NCBI RefSeq assembly: GCF_028583425.1
Contig: NC_072791.1
Location: 31,193,368 to 31,257,367 of the forward strand
Length of the DNA stretch: 64,000 nucleotides
Origin: Eublepharis macularius
Lineage: Eukaryota > Chordata > Lepidosauria > Squamata > Eublepharidae
Reading direction: 5' to 3'
The notes beneath the pieces are model-generated. The model saw only the letters and a program-made list of their open reading frames with translations, was not told the origin of the DNA and searched no databases. The position numbers and the translations under genes are program-made. Below, one piece after another: positions 23,393 to 34,005 of this stretch. Positions within the stretch are counted from its first letter, which is position 1; every line of letters begins with the position of its first letter.

Positions 23393-23433
23393 CCTGACGT
23401 TTCGCCAGCAGCTGTGGCTGGCATCTTCAGAGG
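23393..23433 (-). ncRNA. hammerhead-ribozyme-like core (left arm)
   Basis: The inverted twin of 23471-23511, with the same CTGAAGA, stem II and GAAACGTC on the minus strand. Confidence 0.5.
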
Positions 23434-23470
23434 TGTAGCACCTGAGAGATCTCTGTCTTTTGGTGCTACA

Positions 23471-23511
23471 CCTCTGAAGATGCCAGCCACAGCTGCTGGC
23501 GAAACGTCAGG
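23471..23511 (+). ncRNA. hammerhead-ribozyme-like core (right arm)
   Basis: The order is CCT, then CTGAAGA (23474-23480), a 6-bp stem GCCAGC/GCTGGC with a 7-base loop, GAAAC (23501-23505), GTC and AGG. The CCT and AGG can pair as stem I around the cleavage site after GTC. This matches the hammerhead catalytic core (CUGANGA ... GAAA ... UH). Stem III is almost absent (C directly followed by GUC), so cleavage, if any, may need a dimer. Penelope-like elements are known to carry hammerheads; activity of this copy is inferred only. Confidence 0.5.
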
Positions 23512-23915
23512 AACTACAATGCCAAGACCACGGCAATACAGCCCGGAAAACCCACAACAGCCATTATTAGGACTTCATGTTTGTAAATGATCAAATTTTG
23601 AAAATTTGCCTTCCCTAAAATGTTTTAATTTCTTACATTGTACATTGCGGGAGGGGGACTGTTGTAAGGCTCTTTGAATAAATAAGGCAACGCAGCTTAT
23701 AAATCTAATGAGTTGATAATATGGCATTTACATCTGCCTTGGCTGTTGCTGTTCAGAGAGGTTTCAGAAGTTCCTGCAAGCTTTTTGATGCATTCTATAA
23801 TAACTGGGCTTTTTAAAGCTACTGCTTAAGAAGGTTGTTGGCATACTTTATGTGGATAAATCTGTTTTTTACTCCTGTTTTTGGTCATAAGTGTTGTCTA
23901 GCTATTTAAATGTGT

Positions 23916-23976
<61 letters not shown>
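23916..23976. repeat. (GTA)n microsatellite, about 20 units
   Basis: A nearly perfect GTA/TAG trinucleotide run. Confidence 0.95.
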
Positions 23977-25144
23977 AAGTTCTTTTCAATTCATCTAAGC
24001 ATAGCTTTTTCCATTCTCCTACCCCTCCCCTCAACCGTTACGCCTAGGCCTTCAAGGTACAAAGTGCTGTCTCCAAGGCATCAAAGAAAGAATGCTTTAC
24101 ATTTCTGCATCTAGGCATATGATGATGTACATTATACTTATATATGAGGAATGGATTAGTTAGGTTCCTTTTTTTAATTTGATGAGATGGGTGTACATAT
24201 TATGGATGTAATTTTGATGCTGTTAATGCGAAGGTCAAAGAAACCACACTATTTCCTTTTCAAAGGATTAACATTATGTAATAATCACATGAATGTTCAA
24301 CTAAGATGACCTGAGAGGTCACCACTAATACTATTCCATAGGTCTGAGTGAAAGAAAAAAAAATAACCCTGTTGGGAACAGCAATTAATTTCATACTTAA
24401 ATTTAATAATATAATAATGGCTTGCCTTGGGATAAATTTCAGCACATGCATACATGATTTTAGTTACTGGGCGTAATCCAGAATAATTAAGTGTGCCTGA
24501 AGCCTACTAAAATCAAGGAGACTCACACGTTCCTGTATATAGTTAAGCTCTATTGATTTCAATGGGGTTAAGAATGCTTAACAGCTCTTAAATCATATCC
24601 ATTGCCATATTCCTGGAAACTGGAAACACAGCAGATATTTACATGCCTGCTGCTGTTGCCCGTGTAGAAACCCTTTTTCTCTCCATCCCTCCCCCCTCTC
24701 TCCCTCCCCCTACTCTCACTCACACACAAAATGTATTTTTTTCATTCCTCCTTTTTAGAGAGAGCAAATACCCCTGAGGATTTCTTTTGAGTTATTCCTG
24801 GTGCAGTGCAATTTTCTTGATTTGTTAACTGCAGAAGCATAGCGTGGGATTGTGCGTGCTCTTTTCTTGCCCATTGCCTCTCAGGTATGGATTTTCCCCT
24901 TAAACATGGTTAAGTGTTCCAGATGCACTGCGCCAACATTAAATATAAATTGCTAAGGGATTTGAAACCAGATTGAAATCCTTGTTAAGAGAAGAAAAAC
25001 TTTGTTACTCCTTTGAGTACACCAGTAAAAGTCATGGTAGTCTGGCTGAGTATGTCAAGCTTGTGCTGGACCTTTCAAAAGAAAACGTGTGCAGTTTGCC
25101 ATGGAATGACTGAAAATCATCTTGTGGCAAGAAAAAAAGTATAT
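23977..25144. other. unassigned intron sequence
   Basis: No exon seen. A CT-rich low-complexity stretch is at about 24680-24722. Confidence 0.4.
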
Positions 25145-25215
25145 ATACCTGAAGCTGCCTTATACAAGGACTATTGGACCGCCTGCTTCAGCATTACCAA
25201 CTCTGACAAGCAGCA
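25145..25215 (-). repeat. 3' fragment of tRNA-derived SINE (CTCAGTGG family)
   Basis: CTGAAGCTGCCTTATAC is the complement of the 3' end of the family seen at 38975-39185. Confidence 0.5.
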
Positions 25216-25557
25216 GCTCTCCATAGCCTGAAACTGAAAATAGTCTTTCTCCCTCTGAGATGGAGGACATCTTGGGTGTTTCCCACTGTCCAATCAGGGA
25301 GGCAGGAAGTTAAATTTTCTTCCTCTTTCCTGTTGGTGCGTGGACCACCCCTTCTCCCAGTTTTTTCCTGCCTCCAGGGAGAGCTGTAGCAGCGACAGAT
25401 CTCTCTACTGCTTCTTAGGTCTTTATTCCACTTTCACTTTCACTGTAGCCTATCTGATTTTTATTCTCTGTACTGCCTTTTCTTTAGTCTTTACTCTTAT
25501 CCTTCCTCTTCCTCTCCCCTCTATACCTGCCTTTGGTGAGCTATTCTATGGGAGTGC

Positions 25558-26470
25558 ATGCAGCCCTGCTATGGAGCTGGCAGACTCCAATGCTTCATGG
25601 AAGAGGAAGACGACGAAGTAGGCTTCCCCGCCGCAGCCGCAGCGGCAGATTCCAAGCCTCCTGGTGCTGTCCTGCCTTCACAGCTAGAGCAAGCTCCCGG
25701 CAACTTTCTGGCCTTAGAGCTGTGTATCTCTGCCAAGCAGGCCCGGCAACAGTGGGCAGAGGCTGTATCTTCTGTGCAACTCTGCCTGGAGGCTGAATGC
25801 AGCACTAGTAAGCAGGCTGCAGAAAAGGTGGGGAAAAGTGGCAGCAAGGGCACCAAGTCCTGCACAGCCTCAGACGATGTGCTGGCCAACCTCCCACCGG
25901 GAGACACTTCTGCAGGCCCTTCCTGCTCAGATCGGCACCTGCCTTTGAATGAGAGCGGCTCTACCAGGATGGATAACATACCTGGCGATTTTGGCCCTGC
26001 ATTTTCAGCTGACCTTCTCTCCTTATTAAAGCAGACCATGAGAGATGAGTTCTCCAAGCTGTGTCAACCTCTTTCCAGGGCCAGCAGCAAATTGTCCTCC
26101 CCCCCCCCACTCCACCAGGCCTAAAGACAAACCCAGAGGGGTGGTAGCCAAATGGCCTACCAAGGCAGCCCAAAAGTCCACCCAAGTCAAAGATAAGGAC
26201 AAGGGGCTCCCTTGGGCCGGAGAGATGTCCTCTGACAGTGATGACAGGGAGGAGGGCGAGTTCCTCTCAGAAAAGGAGGGGGGAAGGTCACCATTCTGCA
26301 GCAGCCAACAGCCTGTTTAAAATGGAGGATTATCAATATCTCCTCTCAAAGTTCCTGGCAGCACTTGACCTGAAAGAAGTACCAAAAGGGAAGAAGGAGG
26401 AGGATCCCAAATCAGGCAAAGCATCAGCAAAGCCCAAAGGGTGCAAGGAATTATGGACACCTGTACTTTG
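25558..26470 (+). pseudogene. DIRS gag-like ORF, interrupted
   Basis: The open frame 25558-26124 includes an acidic start (MEEEDDEVGFP), an alanine run and a C-terminal region with FSADLLSLLKQTMRDEFSKL. The frame shifts at a poly-C run (about 26099) and continues with DSDDREEGEFLSEKE and DYQYLLSKFLAALDLKEVPK before being cut at about 26465 by unrelated sequence with an AATAAAG signal (26485). Further gag sequence resumes near 26655. Gag of DIRS elements packages the element RNA. Recognition is by context with the downstream reverse transcriptase. Confidence 0.65.
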
Positions 26471-27360
26471 AATATAGTCTTTCAATAAAGAACCTTTGAA
26501 CCAAGAGACCTTGGATTCCTTGCAGCAAGGGGTGGGAGATGAAATCAGAGTAACTTGAATTCCATAAACTGACATTTTGTTGAGAATCATGTGTTAGTTA
26601 CATGTATATATCAAAACCTCCTTCCACTCCCCCCCCCCCATTGCTCGGCTACAGTAGATGGTGTGGGTGCATAAATTATTGCAACTGCTTCCAGGAAAAA
26701 CCAACGTCTCTCAGAAGGGGCCAACAGAATCCTTAAAGCCAGCACCTTTGCAGTGGACACCACATTGGATGCCATATCCTTTTCATACCGAGCCATGGCT
26801 TCAGCAATGGTGGCCCGAAGATTATTTTGGCTTTGAGCCTGGCCGGCCGACCTCCACTCCAAGTTCATTCTCATGGCGTTCCCCTTCCAGGGCGACAAGC
26901 TCTTTGGGGACACACTCAAAAGGATCCTGGTGGAAACAAGGGATTTTAAAAAGGTGCTGCTTAGAACCCTCAGGAGATTGGATAGGCATTCCTTTGGCCT
27001 GCAGTCCTTTCGTTCATAACACTCCGTGGCCAGACCATGACAAGACTCAAAGCATTCATCCTGGAATTTCCCCAGACAGAGCTTCAAAAGGGGCCCCTTT
27101 AGAGCCAAGACCAACAGGCATCACCAAGCCCGAGGACACAGGCATGACATTGACAACAAGACCCCCAAATCCTGACTCGCTTCGGGGCCTGGTGGGGGAG
27201 ACTACTCCATTTCCACCAAGTATGGGGCGAGTCAAGGGCGGATGCCTGGACCCTCTAAGTGGTCTCCAAAGGCTACTCAATAAGAGTTCAACTCTTACCC
27301 ACTCGATTCGTGACCTCACCCCTTTGAACCCCCCCCCCCGCCCCGTAAAGAAGACTTATC

Positions 27361-28565
27361 ATGCAGAGGGTGCTCAACCATCTGCTAGACATTCAAGCAA
27401 TAAAACTGGTACTAAGAGGCCAAGGGGTTTACTCCCTCTTCTTTACAGTTCTGAAGAGAAACCAGGACTGGAGGGCGATTCTAGACCTGAAGTTTGTAAA
27501 CAGGTTCATAAAGCTAAAATGCTTCTGTATAAATTGGAAATCTAGGAAAACACCAACAATTGATAGTTGGATGGCCAGAATATGGGATCATTATATACAG
27601 GAAAAAAATTATGATAATATCTTCCGAGCACAACACTTTCCAAGCGAAACTGACTTTACAATAAAATGGGATCCCTTTTTTGATTTTGTGTCTAAAAACA
27701 ATTTACAGCCACCTAAAAATATAGCAACTTACCTTATGATGTTATAAAAAGCATTTGGGTAATGACATTTTATGGAATAAGTTAAAACAAGCTAAGTTGT
27801 ATATTTATAATATCTCTAAAAATTGAATAAGTGATTCCTAACAAGCTTTTGTGTTTAATTGTATATAAGATAGAATATATATATAAAGTATATTATTATG
27901 TTTAAAAATTATATACACATAACATATTCTATACAAACTGTTATTTTTTGAATTTAATAAAGTTATTTAAAAAAAGTTTTTAAACGCTTCTGTATGGAAA
28001 TGCTACGCTCAATAACCAGGGAGTTCCTCACTGAAGTTTCCTGAGGTTCCAGGTGAACAACAGGCATTACAAGTTCAGAACCTTGCCCTTTGGTCTAGCC
28101 ACGGCTCCAGGAGTCTTCACCAAGGTCCTCATCAACCCAATTTTTCAACTCAGAGAGAGGGGAATTCATGTACATCCTTATCTGGACGACATCCTTGTAC
28201 CCACCAATTCCTGGTCAGTGGATCACCTGGATGACAATAGGCTTCTTACAACATCATGGCTTCCAGATATATTTGGAAAAGTGCTCCACCCAACCCTCTC
28301 AGTGTATACATCATCTGGGAATGATCCTGGACACCAAGAGAGGCCGCCTGTTCCTTCCTCAGGAGAAGATACAAAAGACCAAATCCCTGGTTGGTGCAGT
28401 CATACAAGACAGATCCATTCCTCTTCTGTCTCTCTCCAAACTAATGGTGCTGGTGGCAAACTGCGAGGCCATCTATTGGAGACGCCTTCACATCGTGGTC
28501 ATATTGTCCTTCCTCTGCCCTTACCGATTCCTCATCATGATCAAGGTGAATGCCATGTTGAGAGT
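27361..28565 (+). pseudogene. DIRS reverse transcriptase, disrupted by L1 and a deletion
   Basis: Motifs in order: VLNHLLDIQAIKLV, KRNQDWRAILDLKFVNRFIK, then the L1 insertion (27531-27980), then RHYKFRTLPFGLATAPGVFT (28059-28118) and the catalytic HPYLDDIL (about 28172-28195). The stretch that should hold the first catalytic aspartate (motif A, between the LRSITREFLTE-like segment at about 28000-28040 and the NNRHYKF segment) is deleted. This copy cannot encode an active enzyme. Confidence 0.85.
27531..27980 (+). mobile_element. L1 3' end inserted in the DIRS element
   Basis: It begins within the ORF2 C-terminus (ends PPKNIATYLMML), has a 3' UTR with AATAAA (27956-27961) and an A tract, and is flanked by AAAATGCTTCTGTAT (27516-27530) and TAAACGCTTCTGTAT (27981-27995), 13/15 identical. 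Removing it rejoins the DIRS reverse transcriptase frame (…IKLK + RFCMEMLRS). Confidence 0.88.
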
Positions 28566-28619
28566 TATCTAGAAAATCAAGGAGAGCCACCTATGGTGGA
28601 CCAAGGACAACAACCTTCA

Positions 28620-29125
28620 CCAGGGCAAGAGCTTCCTAAAACCTGTTGTGATCCAACTCTTCACAGATGCCAGCCTAACCGGATGGGGAGCATCCTTGGA
28701 TGGTTGCCCAGTTCAGGTACGATGGGCTGCGGAGGAATCCCACCTCCCCATCAACCTCCTTGAGGTGAGGGCAATCAGGCATGCCCTGACACACTTCTTC
28801 AACCAGGTAGCTGGAAAGGATGTCTTGATTTGCACAGACAACACGTCGGCAAAAGCCTGTATCAGCAAACAAGGAGGAACTCATTCATCCAGACTATTCA
28901 AGGAAGCAACCAGCATACTCACATGGGCAGAGCCACATCTGTCATCCATACAAGCAAAGCACATCAGGGACTCAGACAATGTCCAAGCCAATTGGCTCAG
29001 CAGGTGGACAATACAGCCAGGAGAATGGTCCCTCAAGAGGGAAGTATTTCAAGTAGTGACAGACCACTGTGGCTGCCCAATAATGGACTTGTTCACATCT
29101 CACCTGAATCACCAGGCTTCCTGTG
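28620..29125 (+). pseudogene. DIRS RNase H domain
   Basis: The open frame contains the RNase H-like motifs IQLFTDASLTGWGASLDG, INLLEVRAIRHALTHF, VLICTDNTSAKACISKQGG and HIRDSDNVQANWLSRW, followed by MDLFTSHLN. The acidic residues D, E and D of the catalytic set are present. It is a different frame from the preceding reverse transcriptase piece, so the polyprotein is broken. Confidence 0.85.
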
Positions 29126-29358
29126 TGCTGCACCACTCTCTCCCCTTCCTTGCCTTTCCCTTCCCTTCCCTGCTTCTCCCTCACCTCCAGGTGTCCAGTA
29201 TTTTGAGTCCATTTCCCCTGGCCAGTCCAACAAACTACCAGAATGTCTAGGTGAAAACTGGACACCTGGCAATCCTATGTTCAAATAGGGTTTAGCGGAT
29301 CACTTAGATATTTTCTTTCTGCTTGGTAGCCAGTGTATTGAGCATGCTTGGATTCAAC

Positions 29359-29585
29359 TAGAGTTGCCAGGTCCCCAGGATCTCAAACTGGGGGGTGGAC
29401 AGGTGGGGGGGGAGGCATACGCATCCATTGTGTCAAGGAAGTACTCTGGAGAGTGTGGGAGTGTTCTGTGGGGCTCCTGGGCCCATTCCTCATGCCTTTT
29501 TCTCCACTGGCTATGTAAGAGGTGGCAGGGGCTGGATGCTGGGAGTGGGGGATCCTCTGCCCCCAATGGGGGACTGGTAACCCGA
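29359..29585. mobile_element. non-autonomous hAT-type element, 227 bp
   Basis: The ends are TAGAGTTGCCAGGTCCCC and GGGGGACTGGTAACCCGA, with perfect 8-bp duplications GATTCAAC at 29351-29358 and 29586-29593. The internal sequence is G-rich. Related to 29826-30151. Confidence 0.85.
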
Positions 29586-29825
29586 GATTCAACCATGGCA
29601 TGTGTTATTTAAACAGATTTTGTTTTCATTTTCCTTCGATTTTGAATAGTTATTTTATGTTCTGTATGGTTCTATATAAAGATTATACTTTTTGAATGTT
29701 TGTTGGTTTTGGACTTCACCCTATTTGGAGGCCTGGTCCTTCTGGGCAGGATCCTGAGTTGATAAACAGGTAAAACTTACAAGTTTTACCATAGAGTTTT
29801 CAGTGATTCCTACAGCTACCCACTG

Positions 29826-30151
29826 TAGAGATGCCAGTCCCCCGCCAGGGTGGGGGATACCCCACTCCCACCATCTACCTCTGTACCCACTTACCTGGCC
29901 AGCAGGGGGGGGACCCGCCTCCCAAGGCATGCTCCTGGGCAGTGCAGCATGCTCCCGTGCTCCGCAGCAGCCCAATTTGGCTCCCTGGGGAGCACAGGAG
30001 CACTTACAGGGCAGCACATGATCTGCATGATGATGTCACTTCCCAGAAGTGATGTCATTGTGCAGGCTGCGAGTGTGTGCTCCGCATGTGTGCAGCAGGG
30101 TGCCGGGCCTCCAAGCCCCCACTTGGGGGGTCAAGGGACCTGGCAACCCTA
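29826..30151. mobile_element. non-autonomous hAT-type element, 326 bp
   Basis: The ends are TAGAGATGCCAGTCCCC and GGGACCTGGCAACCCTA. Flanking 8-mers ACCCACTG and ACTTCCTG agree at only 5/8, so the duplication has decayed. The internal sequence contains a TGATGTCACTTCC/GGAAGTGACATCA-type inverted pair. Confidence 0.65.
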
Positions 30152-30159
30152 ACTTCCTG

Positions 30160-30739
30160 TCACCTCTGAGAGTTTTTCCCCAGAAGTGACATAGCAACAC
30201 AGCCAATGTCACCTTTTAAAAAGATTTCCCCTATCACAACTTGAAACGGTAGTAGGGAATGGTACCTGGGGGCAAGGGATTCCCTGCCTTGACTGGAGGA
30301 CCAGCATGCCTGAGGGGGGAGTCAAAGCAGGTAAAGTGACCCTTAGGAATTCGAAATGGATAAAAGTTACCTAAGGAATTCAAGGGAGCAAAAACATTAC
30401 TCCATTGATCTCCTGCATGGACAATCATTATTATAAAATAAAGGAAGGCCACATATGCAACCTGTTAAGCTAGCTAAGTAATGTCCATAGTGAAAGGACA
30501 GCTCCAACACTTTGAATTTTTGTCCAGTCAAAATACCTATGAGATCTAGTTTGAAAGAGAAACGTGCCTCTTCCTCAGCAAACCCCCTATTTCTCCACTG
30601 CTAAAGGTGCCAAGGGTTTTGAATATTAATAGAAGGACAGTTGTTTGTGGAGGTGAAAAGAAGTAATTTGCATGTAGGTGAAAGAACAAAACCATCTAAA
30701 GATCTGCCTTTGTCAGACATTGAAGGAACTATACTGAAT
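30160..30739. other. unassigned intron sequence
   Basis: No exon or clear repeat seen. Confidence 0.4.
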
Positions 30740-30850
30740 TATTTCAGGTGGGTAGCTGTGTTGGTTTGCATTAGAAGAGCAAGATTTGGGTTCCTTAGCA
30801 CCTTAAAGACGAACTAGAAAGCTCCCTTCTTCAGATACATAGAGAAGTGG
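30740..30850 (+). repeat. dispersed repeat arm (GTGTTGGTTTGCA family)
   Basis: A single arm related to 7101-7261, with TAGCTGTGTTGGTTTGCATT and CACCTTAAAGACGAACTAG. Confidence 0.5.
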
Positions 30851-31837
30851 AAGTACGTAGGGTTTTATCCAGCAAGAAGGTGGGAGGGGTATTTAAAGTA
30901 AGGGTGTAAGGTGTAATAATACTGTAATTAGCTTAATAGAGTTGGGCCACGAAAAGTTCATCAATCCAAATGTTTTGAATGCTTGCAAGTTTCTTATAAT
31001 TGGGTTTCCAACAGAGAGATATGGGGTAAAGCTATTCATTTTATCTGCAGGTCTGTCACTGAACTGAGGAAACCTCAGTCAATCATATGCATTGTGGGTC
31101 AACGATTAATTTATTAAATCTGTATAAATTTGCAAATGCACAGAGAATTTGGAAAGACAAAAGTATTTTTTTGTTTCGTTTTTAGATTATGTATACATGT
31201 GTCACACATGTGTCTTTGAAGAGGCATTCCATCCTGGGTGAGAAAAGAAGAATGCCTCTTCTAAGAAGGTACCTGCCATCTGTGGTTTTTGTAGATACTT
31301 ATATAAAACATAATCCACAATATTTTTAAAATCCTTCTTGAGTCATTAAGGCCACTTACTTAATCAATCAAAATATTTTAAGTTGATCTAACCAATTAAG
31401 TGAGCAAACTTTGTAGCCCGTTTTGTTTATGTAGCACCGTCAATAGACATGGCACATTAAGCAGAGCTTCATAAAACAAGTCTTGAAATCTGAATTTAAC
31501 TAAGTGAAGACAGGAGAGGGAATGAGCAGAATAGCAAGGGATGGATGTGAGCAAACATGGTTTCGTATATTTCAGTGTGCTTCTACTTGTGGAAAAGAGT
31601 TATGGGGATGAACTAAAGTCTTAATTGAAAAGCTGGGTTTTAACAAAGAATTGGAAGGCTGAGTGAGATGGCATCACATACAGATTCAGGGAGAAGATTC
31701 CCTGAATGCGAATCTGTAAGAGGAACGGTTAGAGAAATTAAAGAGAGGAGGAGATGGGGTAGAAATTGGAAGGGTAAAGGCAGGGACTTTGTGGGAAATA
31801 AGGAGAGAAAGAAACAGAGGGCAACACTGCAGAAAAC
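30851..31837. other. unassigned intron sequence
   Basis: No exon or clear repeat seen. Confidence 0.4.
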
Positions 31838-31845
31838 GTTATAGG

Positions 31846-32115
31846 CAGGACTTTTTTTCAGCTGGAACGCGGTGGAACAGAGTTCTGGAACCTCGTGAAA
31901 ATGGTCACATGGCTGGTGGCCCTGCCCCCTGATCTCCAGACAGAGGGGAGTTTAGATTGCCCTCCGCACCACCAAGCACCACCGAGCAGCGCGGAGGGCA
32001 ATCTAAACTCCCCTCTGTCTGGAGATCAGGGGGTGGGGCCACCAGCCATGTGACCATTTTCTGCGAGGGCAACCCACTGAGTTCCACCACCTCTTTTCCC
32101 AGAAAAAAAGCCCTG
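31846..32115. mobile_element. hairpin-forming hAT-type element just upstream of the proline-rich exon
   Basis: The ends are CAGGACTTTTTTTC and GAAAAAAAGCCCTG, with perfect 8-bp duplications GTTATAGG at 31838-31845 and 32116-32123. Internally, about 31897-31969 and 31995-32065 are inverted copies (GAAAATGGTCACATGGCTGG against CCAGCCATGTGACCATTTTC; GAGTTTAGATTGCCCTCCGC against its complement), so the element folds into a long stem. It ends 217 bases before the exon at 32333. Confidence 0.9.
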
Positions 32116-32332
32116 GTTATAGGCAAGAATAACCGGATTGTGCTTGAAATGGAAGTGAGTGGAATACCTGTGCAGATATTTGGGGAGGGACATGTCTTGG
32201 TCTGCCCGCAGAGATTGTTTGTGAAAAGAGGGACGAATCATCTTTGCTATCAGATACTGGTGGTGTTTGTTAATGTTTTTAAACCTAATACGTGCATTCA
32301 GTAAATAATTTTAAATATATTTTCCTTTGCAG

Positions 32333-32483
32333 ATCACTCAGGGTGAACCTCAAAAGTCATGCTTCAAGCCTGTAGCAGAGAAAGTTACAGACAGCTGCCA
32401 GCAGATCTGCCAGTGTAGACCACCTCCATTACCGCCCCCACCACCTCCTCCTCCACCGCCAAGGTTGCTTGGGACCCCATTGC
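32333..32483 (+). CDS. PRIMA1: PRIMA1 exon encoding the proline-rich attachment domain (partial CDS)
   Basis: This 151-base exon encodes 50 residues plus the first base of the next codon. It follows a clean acceptor and ends at the consensus donor GTAAGT (32484). The translation reads ITQGEPQKSC, then four cysteines in all (KSC, DSC, QIC, QC), then RPPPL followed by ten consecutive prolines and RLLGTPL. This is the PRAD region: the extracellular proline run is the segment around which four acetylcholinesterase C-terminal helices assemble, and the cysteines make the disulfide links. Compared with the mammalian protein as I remember it (KSCSKVTDSC), about five residues (around KPVAE) are added between the first and second cysteine. 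The next exon should encode the transmembrane helix and short cytoplasmic tail; I did not find it before 64000. Confidence 0.95.
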
Positions 32484-34005
32484 GTAAGTAGAGTACACTA
32501 GTATTTTTTTAAGGAAAAGTAGAGGGGGGGGCACTAATTTAACTTTACTTGCATTTTCCATTGGACAAAGGGGTAGATGTTCTAAGTAAAGATAATCAAA
32601 TGTTTTGGCTCATTGAACAGGGATTTCTGCCGAGGAGCCAGGCAAATTCCCTCTGTGTTCTAAGCCGTATGGCTCTTTTCTCAAAGCAACTCATTAACAC
32701 GCTGGAGCCCCAGAAGATCATTGCCTTACAATTTGCATTAGCATGTTTTGAATATTTTATGATCCCGTATTTAGATAGATTTATAGTGTTCTCCAAAACA
32801 AGATCACATCCACACTAGAAGAGAGAAGACAGCTATGATAATTGGCCATCTCCTGATGAGACATAAACAGCAGTATCAGTTTACGTCAACACAGACTCTG
32901 CCCCCACTTATTCTCAGATAAAGTGAGTGGCCTTTTTTCCAAGCTTACACATAAAGGCTGTAAATATCGGTGTAACCTAGGAAAATTTTTGAAATTTGTG
33001 TTTGGGACTGTGTGGAGATGCGCTGTCTGGTGTAGCCATAGGTTTCCATGGCACTCTTTGAGATTGGACCCACTCTTGTTTGTGATTCCTGACTGCAGAG
33101 TGATTAGAGTTTTGAAGTTGGATGGATTGCTCAATTGGAGATGTGACTAGAGGAGCTGTTACATGGAAGAGGATTGCTTCTTTGTGGAATAAGTAACATT
33201 TATCTTTCAGTCCATTTTTTAAAAATCCTATCCCTCCTCCAGGGAACTCAGAATGGCATACATGGCTCTCTCCTTCATTCTACCCTCAGAACACTGTTCT
33301 AAGGGAGATTAGGATGAGAGAAAGAGAGCAGGGAAAGAACGTGGGGAACATCCTGAAGGCAGCTGAACGAGATCTGAGTTTCTGTTCCTCGTCTTAGAGG
33401 TATTTAGCTTAGGCATGCCTAGAAATACCAGCTTTTGGCATGAGGCTTGCCACCTGTGGCCTTGAAGTGAGCTGGGGCACGGATCCAGACCAGATTTGGA
33501 TTATTGCATGATTATCCTGTTTCTTTGTTTAAATTACATTTTTGCATTTTGTAAGCTGCTTTCAGTGCTGTCCTCAGCAGAGTCACGTGGTTCTGAACCC
33601 ATCTTTTGCCAAGGGGCAAATTGTTCATTTGGATTGGAAGGCAATAAACATACAAGTGTGGAAGGAAAACAGGTTTTATTAAATCCCTCCAGTAATTTAC
33701 AGGAAATAAATGAATAAGTACAGAACAGAGATTATGCTTACGCTTGGGAACCCTGGGGGAGGACAGTGGGCGGACCCTTGATTCTGGCTGGTTGCACAGT
33801 GCTGCTCTGCAGTTCAGTCTCAGCTGGAATTTAGCAGGGGAAGGAGTTTCTAAGACTAGTATAAATACTGTTACATGGGTACACCTAGTACTTGTTTTCT
33901 CCTAATTGTCTTCAGAGAGAGATGATGTATGCAAGACTAACTGATAAGCTGCACATCAGGCAAGCGTTCAAGAAGATGGTGGTGGTGGTAGTGGTGGTGA
34001 TGATA

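Larger units (their letters stand above)
23310..23561. mobile_element. palindromic Penelope-like mini element with 14-bp target duplication
   Basis: Flanked by perfect copies of CATTATTAGGACTT at 23296-23309 and 23562-23575. The element starts ATTGTCGAAGGCTTTCACGG, then contains two inverted, essentially identical arms of about 100 bp (23342-23441 and 23461-23561) around a spacer of about 20 bases. Each arm carries a hammerhead-like motif on opposite strands. It has no reverse transcriptase, so it is non-autonomous. Confidence 0.7.
25240..29125 (+). mobile_element. DIRS-type tyrosine-recombinase retrotransposon, decayed, 3'-truncated
   Basis: A leader at about 25240-25590 is followed by gag-like frames (25558-26470 and further pieces to about 27360), then reverse transcriptase (27361-28560) and RNase H (28640-29110). 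The order and motifs fit DIRS elements, which integrate with a tyrosine recombinase instead of an integrase. The recombinase and methyltransferase regions are missing because the copy stops at about 29125 after DLFTSHLNH. An L1 fragment (27531-27980) lies within the reverse transcriptase. Frames are broken in several places. Confidence 0.85.
8715..32332 (+). other. PRIMA1: PRIMA1 intron, 23.6 kb, packed with transposable elements
   Basis: The intron runs from the GT at 8715-8716 to the AG at 32331-32332, with a TTTTCCTTTGCAG acceptor. It separates the signal-peptide exon from the proline-rich exon. I found no further coding exon inside it. The recognisable contents are transposable elements, listed separately. 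Open reading frames over 60 codons that are not tied to those elements look like chance. Confidence 0.85.

Noticed and set aside
23916..23976. Tandem units considered as a CRISPR-like array
   Set aside because: Simple trinucleotide microsatellite in a vertebrate genome; no spacers.
26611..27114. 167-codon minus-strand frame
   Set aside because: Antisense of the DIRS gag region; the plus-strand element explains the sequence.
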